A DNA stretch of 11,819 nt, taken from contig JAGHYP010000058.1 of the NCBI GenBank assembly GCA_017743585.1, forward strand, positions 1 to 11,819. Direction: 5' to 3'. The DNA is from Chloroflexota bacterium (lineage in GTDB: Bacteria; Chloroflexota; Anaerolineae; Aggregatilineales; UBA2796). The position numbers and the translations under genes are program-made. This document shows, piece after piece, positions 5,720 to 11,819 of this stretch. The notes beneath the pieces are model-generated. The model saw only the letters and a list, made by a program, of their open reading frames with translations. It did not search any database and was not told the origin of the DNA. Each line of letters starts with the position of its first letter. The stretch's first letter is position 1.

Positions 5720-6896
5720 ATGAACAAGAAGACAATCCGCGACGTGGACTTGCGCGGCAAGCGCGTCTTGGTGCGCGTGGACTTCAATGTGCCGATTGAG
5801 AACGGCGTCATCACTGATGAGACGCGCATCACTGCCGCTTTGCCGACCCTGCGCGCTATCCTTGACCAAGAGCCGAAGAGCGTTGTGTTGATGTCTCACT
5901 TGGGCAGGCCGAAAGATGGTGTGCCTGATCCGAAGTACTCATTGCGCCCTGTGGCCGCCGCGCTTGAAGCGCATTTGGGCCGCGCAGTCACCTTCGTCGA
6001 GAATCCGTTGAGCGACGAAGCGGTGGCGCACGTCAACAGCCTGCCTGCGGGCAGCGTGGTCTTGCTGGAAAACACGCGCTTCTACCCTGGGGAGACGCAA
6101 AACAGCCCTGAGCTGGCGGCGCAATTCGCCAAGTTCGGCGATGTGTACGTCAACGATGCCTTTGGCTCAGCGCATCGTGCGCACAGCAGCACAGAGGCAG
6201 TCGCCAGACTGATGCCCGCCGTGGCAGGTCTGTTGATGGAAAAGGAGCTGACTTACCTCGCCAGCGCGCTCGACTCACCCGTCCGCCCGCTGATCGCCAT
6301 TCTAGGCGGCGCGAAGGTCAGCGATAAGATCAAGGTGATCGAGGCGCTCTTGGCGAAGGCGGATAAGGTCTTGATCGGCGGCGGCATGGCGAACACTTTC
6401 TTGCGCGCTCAAGGGCGCGCCACAGGCGCCTCGCTGGTGGGAGACGGCGCGCGCGCTGCTGAGCAAAGGCGGCGAGAAGCTGGTGCTGCCGATTGACTTC
6501 GTGATCGCCGACGCTTTCAGAGATGACGCCAACACGCAGGTCATCCGCGCCGATCAGGATACGCCTGAGGGGTGGCGGATTCTGGACATCGGCCCTGAGA
6601 CGATCGCGCGCTATGCCGCGCTGCTCAGCGAGGCGCGCACAGCGGTCTGGAACGGGCCGATGGGGGTCTTCGAGATGCCGAGCTTTGCCAAAGGCACGAA
6701 TGCCATTGCCAAGACGCTGGCAGAGCTGACTGAGCGAGGCGTGATCACCATCGTTGGCGGGGGCGATTCGGCGGCAGCAGTGCAGCAGGCAGGGCTCGCC
6801 GGGCGCATGACGCACGTCAGCACGGGCGGCGGCGCTAGCTTGGAGCTGTTGGAAGGGCGAATCCTGCCCGGCGTGGCGGCGCTGAACGACAAGTGA
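5720..6896 (+). CDS. pgk: Phosphoglycerate kinase, reading frame broken near 6440
   Basis: The enzyme transfers phosphate between 1,3-bisphosphoglycerate and ADP. The first segment reads from ATG 5720 (TAGGAG 9 bases upstream) and carries 'RVDFNVPIENG', VVLMSHLGRPK, LLENTRFYPGE and FGSAHRAHSS. It also carries 'PLIAILGGAKVSDKIKVIEA' and IGGGMANTFLRAQG, then 'GASLV', and runs out of frame to a stop at 6494-6496. The correct continuation is in another frame: ETARALLSKGGEKLVLPIDF from 6441, then WNGPMGVFE, TIVGGGDSAAAV and VSTGGGASLELLEG, ending at the TGA at 6894-6896. Removing one base at 6439-6441 gives SLVE-TARALL, restoring the family's SLVE and a product of about 391 residues. The joint is also about five residues shorter than usual, so a single 14-base deletion explains both facts. 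It could be an assembly error or a real mutation. Identity is certain; intactness is not. Confidence 0.93.
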
Positions 6897-6903
6897 CATC
6901 GCG

Positions 6904-6932
6904 GGCAAGAGCAAAGGCGACCCGCTCTTGTC
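6904..6932 (+). terminator. Stem-loop after pgk, possible terminator
   Basis: GGCAAGAGC (6904-6912) pairs with GCTCTTGTC (6924-6932) with one G-U pair and an 11-base loop, starting eight bases after the pgk stop. No T-run follows, so if it ends transcription it is not a classical intrinsic terminator. It could also protect the mRNA 3' end. Confidence 0.35.
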
Positions 6933-6948
6933 GCTCCCGAGCGGCGCA

Positions 6949-6994
6949 AGGCAGCCTTCTAGCGCCTCGTGGCTACCAAGGGCGAAGGCTGCCT
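6949..6994. repeat. 11-base perfect inverted repeat between pgk and the BI-1 gene
   Basis: AGGCAGCCTTC (6949-6959) and its exact reverse complement GAAGGCTGCCT (6984-6994) are separated by 24 bases. It lies in the 262-base gap between pgk and the next gene. It has no T-tract and no sign of a mobile element, so RNA hairpin or DNA operator are both possible. Confidence 0.5.
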
Positions 6995-7008
6995 GTGCAT
7001 TCACAATA

Positions 7009-7045
7009 GCCGGGGCGTATGCGCCGGCAAAATCCCCGATTTTGC
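7009..7045 (+). terminator. Two competing hairpins upstream of the BI-1 promoter
   Basis: The first hairpin pairs GCCGG (7009-7013) with CCGGC (7024-7028), extended by a further GC pair set around a GTAT loop with one mismatch. The second is a perfect 8-base stem, GCAAAATC (7027-7034) with GATTTTGC (7038-7045), around a CCC loop. The two share bases 7027-7028, so they cannot both fully form. Position just before the next promoter suggests a transcription stop after pgk; the T-run after it is weak. Confidence 0.35.
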
Positions 7046-7065
7046 GTGTTTCTTACGCAGAGCGC

Positions 7066-7094
7066 TTGTCTAGGCCCTCGATCTAGACTATAAT
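7066..7094 (+). promoter_or_regulatory. Sigma-70-type promoter of the BI-1 family gene
   Basis: TTGTCT (7066-7071), a 17-base spacer and a perfect TATAAT (7089-7094). The predicted start near 7101 gives a leader of about 58 bases with GGAGG (7149-7153) before ATG 7159. This is the best promoter in the window by match to consensus. Confidence 0.75.
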
Positions 7095-7158
7095 CGAGAT
7101 TAGTCTGGCGCGGAAAACGGCTAAGTGCAGACTTAGAGAGACGAAAACGGAGGTTCGT

Positions 7159-7941
7159 ATGGGCTTCTTCTCGAGTGCGGAGATTGAGAGCCGCCCGCTA
7201 CCGATCGGGCTGAGCATGAGTAACATCATGCGTCAGGTCTACCTGTGGCTGATGGCGGGCTTGTTAGTCGCCTTCGGCATTGCGTTCGTTCTGGGCGCGC
7301 CCGTGCGCGGTCTGCTGAACGTCTATCTGAGCGGCGATGCAACTATCACGGAACTGATACAGCTCGAGCGCGCCATCGCTAGCTCGCCGCTGCTGAATCC
7401 TGTGCTATCTATCGGCGCGCTGATCGCCTACTTCATCCTTGGCTTTGCGCTGCAGCCGATCATCATGCGCGCTAACACAACGGTAGGCGCTGCTTTCTAC
7501 TTCCTGTTCACAGCGCTGTTCGGCTACATGCTCGGCGGCATCCTGCTCGCCTACCGAATCGGCGATATCATGGCGGCGTTCATCGCCACGGCGGGCATGT
7601 TCGGCGTGATGAGCTTCTTGGGCTACACCACCAAGATCGATCTGTCGCGTTTCGGCAGCATCTTCATCATGGCGCTCATCGGCTTGCTCATCGCCAGCAT
7701 CGTCAACATCTTCCTGCGCAGCCCTGCTGTCACGTGGGTCATCACCTACGCTGGCGTGCTGATCTTCGCAGGCCTGACTGCCTACGATACGCAGTGGATC
7801 AAGAACAACGCCGCAGCAATTGCCGAGACAGGCGACCAGACTGGAGCGCAGCGCATCGCTCTGATCGGCGCGTTCCACCTGTTCCTCGACTTCGTGAACC
7901 TGTTCCTGTACTTGCTGCGCGTCTTCTCCAACCGCGAGTGA
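7159..7941 (+). CDS. Bax inhibitor-1 (BI-1/YccA/YetJ) family membrane protein
   Basis: A 260-residue integral membrane protein with about seven segments, near residues 28-50, 80-98, 108-130, 135-156, 164-186, 191-210 and 234-255. Family hallmarks are clear in the C-terminal half: AGMFGVMSFLGYTTKIDLS (145-163), YAGVLIFAGLTAYDTQWIK (197-215) and 'AFHLFLDFVNLFLYLLRVF' (238-256). D210 (in AYDTQ) and D244 (in LFLDFVN) match the two conserved aspartates that form the pH-sensing pair of the calcium-leak channel YetJ of Bacillus subtilis. A similar ion-leak role is therefore plausible but inferred. Other bacterial members (YccA) modulate the FtsH protease. ATG 7159 follows GGAGG by 5 bases. The gene has its own promoter (7066-7094) and a strong terminator (7963-7986), so it is a single-gene unit. 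Confidence 0.95.
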   Translation: MGFFSSAEIESRPLPIGLSMSNIMRQVYLWLMAGLLVAFGIAFVLGAPVRGLLNVYLSGDATITELIQLERAIASSPLLNPVLSIGALIAYFILGFALQPIIMRANTTVGAAFYFLFTALFGYMLGGILLAYRIGDIMAAFIATAGMFGVMSFLGYTTKIDLSRFGSIFIMALIGLLIASIVNIFLRSPAVTWVITYAGVLIFAGLTAYDTQWIKNNAAAIAETGDQTGAQRIALIGAFHLFLDFVNLFLYLLRVFSNRE

Positions 7942-7962
7942 GCGCGCACTCACAAGCATCTA

Positions 7963-7986
7963 GGCGGGAAAACTTCCCGCCTTTTT
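7963..7986 (+). terminator. Intrinsic terminator of the BI-1 family gene
   Basis: GGCGGGAA (7963-7970) pairs perfectly with TTCCCGCC (7974-7981) around an AAC loop and is followed by TTTTT. This is a textbook factor-independent terminator, 22 bases after the stop codon. Confidence 0.95.
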
Positions 7987-7995
7987 CATTTGCAG

Positions 7996-8712
7996 ATGTT
8001 CGTCTCGGCACAGAATAGCGCTCAACATGGCGATGAAGACGCGCTGAGGCGCTTGTTAGAGCATCTGCAGCCTTTGGCGGGCGCGCAAGCGCTCAGCATC
8101 GCGGCGGATGGCGGCCGCATGGCGCGAATATTGGCGCAGCATGGCGCGCAAGTCATAAGCGCTGATGAGCGCGCGCGGCACATCGCGACGCATTGCGCGC
8201 GCTTTGAGATGAGTCACTTGCCTTTCGGCGCGCGGCGCTTGACGCTGATCGTCGTGCGCGATGTAGCGCGCCGCCTTGCTGATGTGCCGCGCTTTTTGAG
8301 CGAGTGCGCTCGCGTTTTATCGCCTGCGGGCAAGCTGGCCTTGCTCGAGCCGCTCGCGCCCGCTGCGCCCGCTGCGGCGCGCTACGTGAACGCCTTCGAG
8401 CGCTTGCGCGACCCGAGTCACGTCCAGCAGTTCAGCTTGGCAGATTGGAAAAAGATGCTGAGCGCCGCCGCGCTAGAGCCAGTGCATCATGAGACGTCGG
8501 CCGAGCGCCTAAGCTTGTACTGCGGTCATGGCGCGCGGCTCAGCGCCGAGACGCTCTTGCGCTTGCGCGTCTTGCTACACCAAGCGCCGCAAGCCGTCCG
8601 CGCCTTCCTCAAGCCAAGCTACTCCGAAGACGGCAGCGGCGACGCCAGCTTTGAGCGCCAACAGGTCATCCTGATCGCGCGCAAGCGAATGCAGGGCTCG
8701 CAGCTATCCTGA
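7996..8712 (+). CDS. Class I SAM-dependent methyltransferase-like protein, degenerate motif I
   Basis: A 238-residue protein of the UbiE/methyltransferase-11 type. Recognisable parts are the post-motif region 'VISADERARHIATHCA' (53-68), HLPFGARRLTLIVVRDVARRL (74-94), DVPRFLSECARVLSPAGKLAL (96-116, the loop and strand after motif III) and YVNAFERLRDPSHVQQFSLA (130-149). The last is a very typical segment of this group. Motif I, normally D-x-x-T/C-G-x-G, reads ALSIAADGGRMA (32-43): the acidic start and first glycine are lost, and the segment between motif I and LPF is short. SAM binding may thus be weak or lost. The start is uncertain. ATG 7996 (or TTG 7990) lies only ten bases after the upstream terminator, with no Shine-Dalgarno or promoter seen between, so a leaderless or read-through transcript is possible. 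The substrate is unknown. Confidence 0.82.
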   Translation: MFVSAQNSAQHGDEDALRRLLEHLQPLAGAQALSIAADGGRMARILAQHGAQVISADERARHIATHCARFEMSHLPFGARRLTLIVVRDVARRLADVPRFLSECARVLSPAGKLALLEPLAPAAPAAARYVNAFERLRDPSHVQQFSLADWKKMLSAAALEPVHHETSAERLSLYCGHGARLSAETLLRLRVLLHQAPQAVRAFLKPSYSEDGSGDASFERQQVILIARKRMQGSQLS

Positions 8713-8904
8713 TTGGCTCATGATATCCAGCAGCACTAGGTGAGCTTGCAGCTTCAGGGCGAGCGCCTCGTCTTCTATGCCGCCTCTCGCTTCGTGCGCA
8801 TTGCATTTCGGGAAGCGACGAGACAATTGCGCCGATCGCGCCGCTCAGCTGCGAAGTCGGCAAGGCGCGCCCGTGGAAGCCTAGTTTAGGTTGCAAATTG
8901 CCCC

Positions 8905-8933
8905 TTGCGCAGCGTCGCCGCCTTTGCTATAGT
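8905..8933 (+). promoter_or_regulatory. Promoter of the tRNA-Asp gene
   Basis: TTGCGC (8905-8910), 17 bases, TATAGT (8928-8933). A start near 8940 places the mature tRNA 5' end at 8969 behind a leader of about 29 bases. The rest of the 256-base gap (8713-8968) shows no convincing gene or repeat. Confidence 0.55.
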
Positions 8934-8968
8934 TGAAAGGCGTTATTTGCGTTATAGCGCAGCGACAT

Positions 8969-9041
8969 GGCCCCGTAGTGTAGCGGTTAACACGCCGGCC
9001 TGTCAAGCCGGAGAGCGCGGGTTCGAATCCCGTCGGGGTCG
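8969..9041 (+). tRNA. tRNA-Asp (anticodon GTC)
   Basis: A 73-base complete cloverleaf. The acceptor stem is GGCCCCG with CGGGGTC (one G-U), the D stem GTGT/ACAC, and the anticodon stem CCGGC/GCCGG around the loop CTGTCAA with anticodon GTC. A 5-base variable loop precedes the T arm GCGGG-TTCGAAT-CCCGT. The discriminator base is G, as expected for tRNA-Asp. The 3' CCA is not encoded (GCT follows), so it must be added by a nucleotidyltransferase. It decodes GAC and GAT codons. Confidence 0.97.
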
Positions 9042-9048
9042 CTGCAGA

Positions 9049-9087
9049 CGCGAGGAGCGTCAATTGAGGGTGCTGGCGCTCCTCGCG
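9049..9087 (+). terminator. Long hairpin after tRNA-Asp, probable terminator
   Basis: CGCGAGGAGCG (9049-9059) pairs perfectly with CGCTCCTCGC plus G (9077-9087), and three further inner pairs (one G-U) extend the stem to 14, leaving an 11-base loop. CTTCATTTG follows, only a weak T-run. It starts eight bases after the tRNA end, so it probably terminates the tRNA transcript and may guide 3' processing. Confidence 0.6.
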
Positions 9088-9139
9088 CTTCATTTGTAAG
9101 GACTTGTGTGGCGTTGGAAGCTAAAAGACGCCTTCTGGC

Positions 9140-9145
9140 TATAAT
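9140..9145 (+). promoter_or_regulatory. Perfect -10 box before the UDP-sugar dehydrogenase gene
   Basis: TATAAT at 9140-9145, with the flanking CTATAATCGAG shared with the promoter at 7089. The nearest -35-like hexamer, TTGGAA (9114-9119), is 20 bases away, longer than ideal. A start near 9152 would leave a 28-base leader before ATG 9180 and would exclude the upstream GTG at 9108. Confidence 0.4.
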
Positions 9146-9179
9146 CGAGGCGCCTGAGAGCAAGAAAAGGGCTATCCTC

Positions 9180-10505
9180 ATGCACAAGCAACAACTCCTC
9201 GGACGCATTCATGGCCGCTCTGCAGTGGTCGGCATTGTTGGCTTAGGCTATGTCGGCTTGCCTTTGGCGGTCGCCTTCGCCCAGGCGGGTTTCAAAGTGA
9301 TCGGGCTCGACCTAGACGCCAGAAAAGTCGCCTTGCTCAACGACGGGCAGAGCTACATCACGGATGTGCCGAGCGCCGAGTTAGCTGAGGTCGTCCGCCA
9401 GCAGCGCTTGTATGCCACGGCTGATTACGAGGCACTGCGCCAAGCCGATATCGTCAGCATCTGCGTGCCGACGCCGCTGCGCAAGACCAAAGACCCCGAT
9501 ATGTCTTACGTGATCAGCGCGACCGAGTCCGTAGCTGCCGTTGCCCATCAAGGCATGCTGGTCGTCTTGGAAAGCACAACCTATCCCGGCACCACTGAAG
9601 AGATTCTTGTGCCGCGCATGCGTCAGGCGGGCTTGCAGCCCGGCGAGGACGTCTTCGTCGCCTTCTCGCCTGAGCGCATCGACCCGGGCAACAAGCAATA
9701 CGGCGTCAAAAACACGCCGAAAGTCGTCGGCGGCTTCACGGAGGCCTGCTGTGAGGTCGCCTGCGCCTACTACGCGACCGTTGCCGAGCAAGTTGTGCCG
9801 GTCAGCTCGGCGCGCACCGCTGAGATGGTCAAGCTGCTGGAGAACACTTTCCGCGCCGTGAACATCGGCTTGGTCAATGAGATGGCGCTGATGTGCGATA
9901 AGCTGGGCGTAGACGTTTGGGAGGTCATCAGCGCAGCCGCCACCAAGCCGTTTGGCTTCATGCCCTTTTACCCAGGTCCTGGACTCGGCGGTCACTGCAT
10001 CCCAATCGATCCGCTCTACCTGAGTTGGAAGCTCAAAACGCTCAACTACACGGCGCGTTTCATCGAGCTGGCGAGCGAACTGAACGCATCCATGCCGCGC
10101 TATGTAGTCAACAAAGTAGCAGACGCGCTCAACGATGACTCGAAGGCTGTGCGCGGCGCGCGAATCGCCGTGCTAGGCGTCGCCTACAAGCGCGATGTGG
10201 ACGATGTGCGCGAATCGCCGGCGCTGGATATTATCCAGCTGCTCAGCGAGCGCGGCGCGCTGGTCAGCTATCACGATCCATACGTGCCGAGCTTGCGCTT
10301 GGAGCATGAGAAGACGATGCAGAGCGCCGAGCTGACTGCCGAGTGGCTGCGCAGCGCCGATTGCGTCGTGATTGTCACGGATCACTCCGCCTATGACTAT
10401 CAGTGGATCGTCGAGAATAGCCGGTTGCTAGTTGATACGCGCAATGCCACAGCCTCTGTCGCGGCGAATGGCTTGACAAGTCGCGCGCGCATCGTGCGGC
10501 TGTAG
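9180..10505 (+). CDS. UDP-sugar 6-dehydrogenase, probably UDP-N-acetylglucosamine type (WbpA-like)
   Basis: A 441-residue NAD-dependent nucleotide-sugar dehydrogenase. It oxidises the C6 hydroxyl of a UDP-sugar to a carboxylate, a precursor step for surface polysaccharides. The Rossmann motif is VGIVGLGYVGLPLA (17-30) and the middle has LESTTYPGTTEE (130-141). FSPERIDPGNKQYGVKNTPK (162-181) is a stretch characteristic of the UDP-N-acetyl-hexosamine dehydrogenase branch rather than plain Ugd. Next come LLENTFRAVNIGLVNEMALM (219-238) and the catalytic PGPGLGGHCIPIDP (265-278) with nucleophile C273. The C-terminal domain has 'VLGVAYKRDVDDVRESPALD' (331-350) and YHDP (364-367). ATG 9180 (AAGGG 8 bases upstream, TATAAT before it) fits the family start. 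An in-frame GTG at 9108 with AAGGA 5 bases upstream would add 24 residues. The subtilase gene follows after 18 bases. No glycosyltransferases are in view, so the product polymer is unknown. Confidence 0.93.
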   Translation: MHKQQLLGRIHGRSAVVGIVGLGYVGLPLAVAFAQAGFKVIGLDLDARKVALLNDGQSYITDVPSAELAEVVRQQRLYATADYEALRQADIVSICVPTPLRKTKDPDMSYVISATESVAAVAHQGMLVVLESTTYPGTTEEILVPRMRQAGLQPGEDVFVAFSPERIDPGNKQYGVKNTPKVVGGFTEACCEVACAYYATVAEQVVPVSSARTAEMVKLLENTFRAVNIGLVNEMALMCDKLGVDVWEVISAAATKPFGFMPFYPGPGLGGHCIPIDPLYLSWKLKTLNYTARFIELASELNASMPRYVVNKVADALNDDSKAVRGARIAVLGVAYKRDVDDVRESPALDIIQLLSERGALVSYHDPYVPSLRLEHEKTMQSAELTAEWLRSADCVVIVTDHSAYDYQWIVENSRLLVDTRNATASVAANGLTSRARIVRL

Positions 10506-10523
10506 AGGCGCTGAAACGCTCGC

Positions 10524-11663
10524 ATGCCGCTCTTCACAGCCAGCTTTCCGCACACGGGCGAGCCGCCCGAAGTGCTGCCAATTCAGACGCGGCTTGGCGC
10601 GCATAGCGGATTCGGCGGGCGCGGCGTGGTGATCGCTTTCCTCGACTCAGGCTTCTATCCGCACCCCGACCTGCGCGGGCGGATCATCGCGCATGTGGAC
10701 GCGGTCACGCGGCGCGTCATCAGCGGCGATAAGTTTTTTCACGATCACGAGATGAGCTGGCACGGGCAGATGACGAGCGTGATCGCCTGTGGCGACGGGT
10801 GCACCTCGCAGGGCAAGTATCGCGGCCTAGCGCACGGGGCGCAGCTGCTCTTGATCAAGGTCAGCAACTTCCACGGCCACATCAAAGAGCATGATATCCT
10901 GCGCGGCTTGCTGTGGTTGATCGAAAACCATCGCGCTTACAACGTGCGGCTGTGCAGCATCCCAATCGGCGGCGATCGCCCGTCTGCCGATCCTGATCAT
11001 CCGCTTCACACTGCCATTCGTATTTTGTACGATGAAAATGTGCTGACGATCTGCGCGGCAGGCAATAGCGGCGCGGCACAATTGCTGCCGCCTGCTAGCG
11101 CGCCTGAGGCGCTCACGGTCGGCGGCGTGGACGATCGCAACACAACGGATGTGACCTGTTGGCGGCCTTATCATCATAATTACGGCACTGCCTACAATGG
11201 CGCGGCCAAGCCTGAGATTCTGACCGCGGCGCGCTGGATCGCCTCGCCAATTTTGCCGTATTCCAGCATGGCGCGCGAGGCACGTTGGTTAGCGCCGCTG
11301 CTGCGAGTGCGCACGCTCTCAGAAGCGGAGGCGCTGCTCGCAGCAGGCTGTGCCGATCTGAGATTAGGCAACCTGCCGTGCGCGCTGGAGACTGAAGCGC
11401 AGCTCGCAGCGTTGCAAGCGCGCATCGACAAGTACAAGCTGATTGATGCGCATCACCAGCATGTGGATGGCACCTCGGTCGCGGCGGCGATTGCCACCTC
11501 AGTTGTCGCGCAGATGTTGGAAGCCAATCCGCGCTTGCGCCCAGGCGCAATTCGCGCCATCTTGCGCGCCACAGCCGTCCCTTTCCCCGGCGTGCCAGAG
11601 GCGGTGCAGGGCAGCGGCATCTTGAACGCGCGTACAGCAGTCTTAGCCGCTCTAGCGCATTGA
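10524..11663 (+). CDS. Subtilisin-family (S8) serine protease with a large insert
   Basis: A 379-residue peptidase S8 protein with all catalytic residues: D41 in VIAFLDSGFYPHPDLRG, H80 in SWHGQMTSVIACGDG, oxyanion N181 in ICAAGNSGAA and S318 in DGTSVAAAIATSVVAQ. There is no signal peptide, propeptide or C-terminal domain: the catalytic domain begins within the first 35 residues, so it looks intracellular. Unusually, about 85 residues separate KPEI (229-232) from GTS (316-318). This is much longer than the usual KPD-to-GTS stretch and is filled by a mostly helical segment (about 246-305: REARWLAPLLRVRTLSEAEA and onward, then 'LETEAQLAALQARIDKYKLI'). The substrate-side 'APG' after KPD is also lost. 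The gene starts 18 bases after the UDP-sugar dehydrogenase stop, with only a weak GAGGCG ribosome-binding candidate, so the two are probably cotranscribed. Active protease is likely; the substrate is unknown. Confidence 0.92.
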   Translation: MPLFTASFPHTGEPPEVLPIQTRLGAHSGFGGRGVVIAFLDSGFYPHPDLRGRIIAHVDAVTRRVISGDKFFHDHEMSWHGQMTSVIACGDGCTSQGKYRGLAHGAQLLLIKVSNFHGHIKEHDILRGLLWLIENHRAYNVRLCSIPIGGDRPSADPDHPLHTAIRILYDENVLTICAAGNSGAAQLLPPASAPEALTVGGVDDRNTTDVTCWRPYHHNYGTAYNGAAKPEILTAARWIASPILPYSSMAREARWLAPLLRVRTLSEAEALLAAGCADLRLGNLPCALETEAQLAALQARIDKYKLIDAHHQHVDGTSVAAAIATSVVAQMLEANPRLRPGAIRAILRATAVPFPGVPEAVQGSGILNARTAVLAALAH

Positions 11664-11664
11664 G

Positions 11665-11819
11665 TCAGCGCAGCTGCTGCCAGCGCGCGCCTTCGCCATA
11701 CAATCCGATGATGCGACCGTCGCGGTCGCGCAGGAAAAATGCGTCAGCGCCTTGCTGAAATTGCGTCTCGAAGGCGCTCTCAGGCGCGGTCGCCCAGCCG
11801 AGGCGCCGCCGAATGTCCT
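11665..11819 (-). CDS. C-terminal fragment of a minus-strand protein, cut by the window end
   Basis: Reading the minus strand to the stop at 11667-11665 gives 50 codons with no stop, open at the window edge; too short for an ordinary ORF listing. The peptide starts DIRRRLGWATAPESAFETQF and ends DGRIIGLYGEGARWQQLR. The order L-G-W-A-T ... F-E-x-Q-F-x-x-G ... F-x-x-R ... I-I-G-L-Y-G-x-G-x-W resembles a short C-terminal beta repeat frequent in Chloroflexota extracellular proteins ('Q-x-F-x-x-G-x-M-x-W ... I-Y-V-L-Y-x-x-G-x-W'), though here the match is loose. The gene converges on the subtilase gene, with one base between the stop codons and no terminator between. The coding call is moderately sure from codon use and the fit of its stop; the function is unknown. 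Confidence 0.6.
   Translation of the reverse strand, partial: DIRRRLGWATAPESAFETQFQQGADAFFLRDRDGRIIGLYGEGARWQQLR

Noticed and set aside
6447..6456. Slippage in the GCGCGCGCGC run as the cause of the pgk frame break
   Set aside because: Adding one GC unit restores the frame but leaves 'SLVGDGAR', lacking the conserved SLVE. The frame that gives SLVE switches earlier, at 6439-6441.
8740..8889. A 49-codon plus-strand frame from GTG 8740 in the gap before the tRNA
   Set aside because: No ribosome-binding site, a strongly Arg-rich second half and no recognisable motif. It could be a gene remnant but cannot be supported.
1..11819. CRISPR arrays, insertion sequences, prophage genes or toxin-antitoxin pairs
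   Set aside because: No regularly spaced repeats, transposase motifs, terminal inverted repeats flanking genes, or small paired genes of that kind were seen; the only transposon sequence is the library adapter.

Overview
The window looks like one contig from a GC-rich bacterium, most likely a member of the Chloroflexota sequenced as part of a metagenome. The first 19 bases are the Tn5 (Nextera) mosaic end, so position 1 is a library artefact and the real sequence starts at 20. The phylum call is an inference. It rests on a ChlI-type ATPase with a four-cysteine insert, a small protein of the beta-flower kind, and a truncated C-terminus at the right edge with the 'E-x-Q-F-x-x-G ... I-x-x-L-Y-x-x-G-x-W' pattern common in that phylum. 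Nothing in the window proves phototrophy.

Layout. On the minus strand a TPR-repeat protein (20-715) runs off the left edge. It diverges from a tight plus-strand cluster (978-3728): a small beta-flower-like protein, a hotdog acyl-CoA thioesterase, a ChlI/BchI-type AAA+ ATPase and a polytopic membrane protein. Two of the three junctions are 4-base stop/start overlaps, so this is almost certainly one operon. A stand-alone LON substrate-binding-domain protein follows (3845-4510), behind a short intergenic region with a perfect tandem 14-base repeat and repeated CTTGC/GCAAG half-sites.

The middle is a glycolytic pair: NAD-type glyceraldehyde-3-phosphate dehydrogenase (4635-5648) and phosphoglycerate kinase (5720-6896). 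A CRP-like operator sits over the gap promoter, and an intrinsic terminator or attenuator lies between the two genes. The pgk reading frame is broken near 6440. A Bax inhibitor-1 family membrane protein (7159-7941) then has its own good promoter and a textbook terminator, and a degenerate class I methyltransferase (7996-8712) begins ten bases after that terminator.

The right part holds tRNA-Asp(GTC) with its own promoter and a downstream hairpin, a UDP-sugar (probably UDP-N-acetylglucosamine-type) 6-dehydrogenase, a cytoplasmic-looking subtilisin-family protease with a large insert before the catalytic serine, and the last 50 codons of a convergent minus-strand gene cut by the window end. No CRISPR array, rRNA, insertion sequence or phage gene was seen. 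Most of the content is housekeeping. The least explained parts are the ChlI-membrane protein operon without ChlD, the subtilase insert, and the operator-like sequences at 916-955 and 3745-3803.
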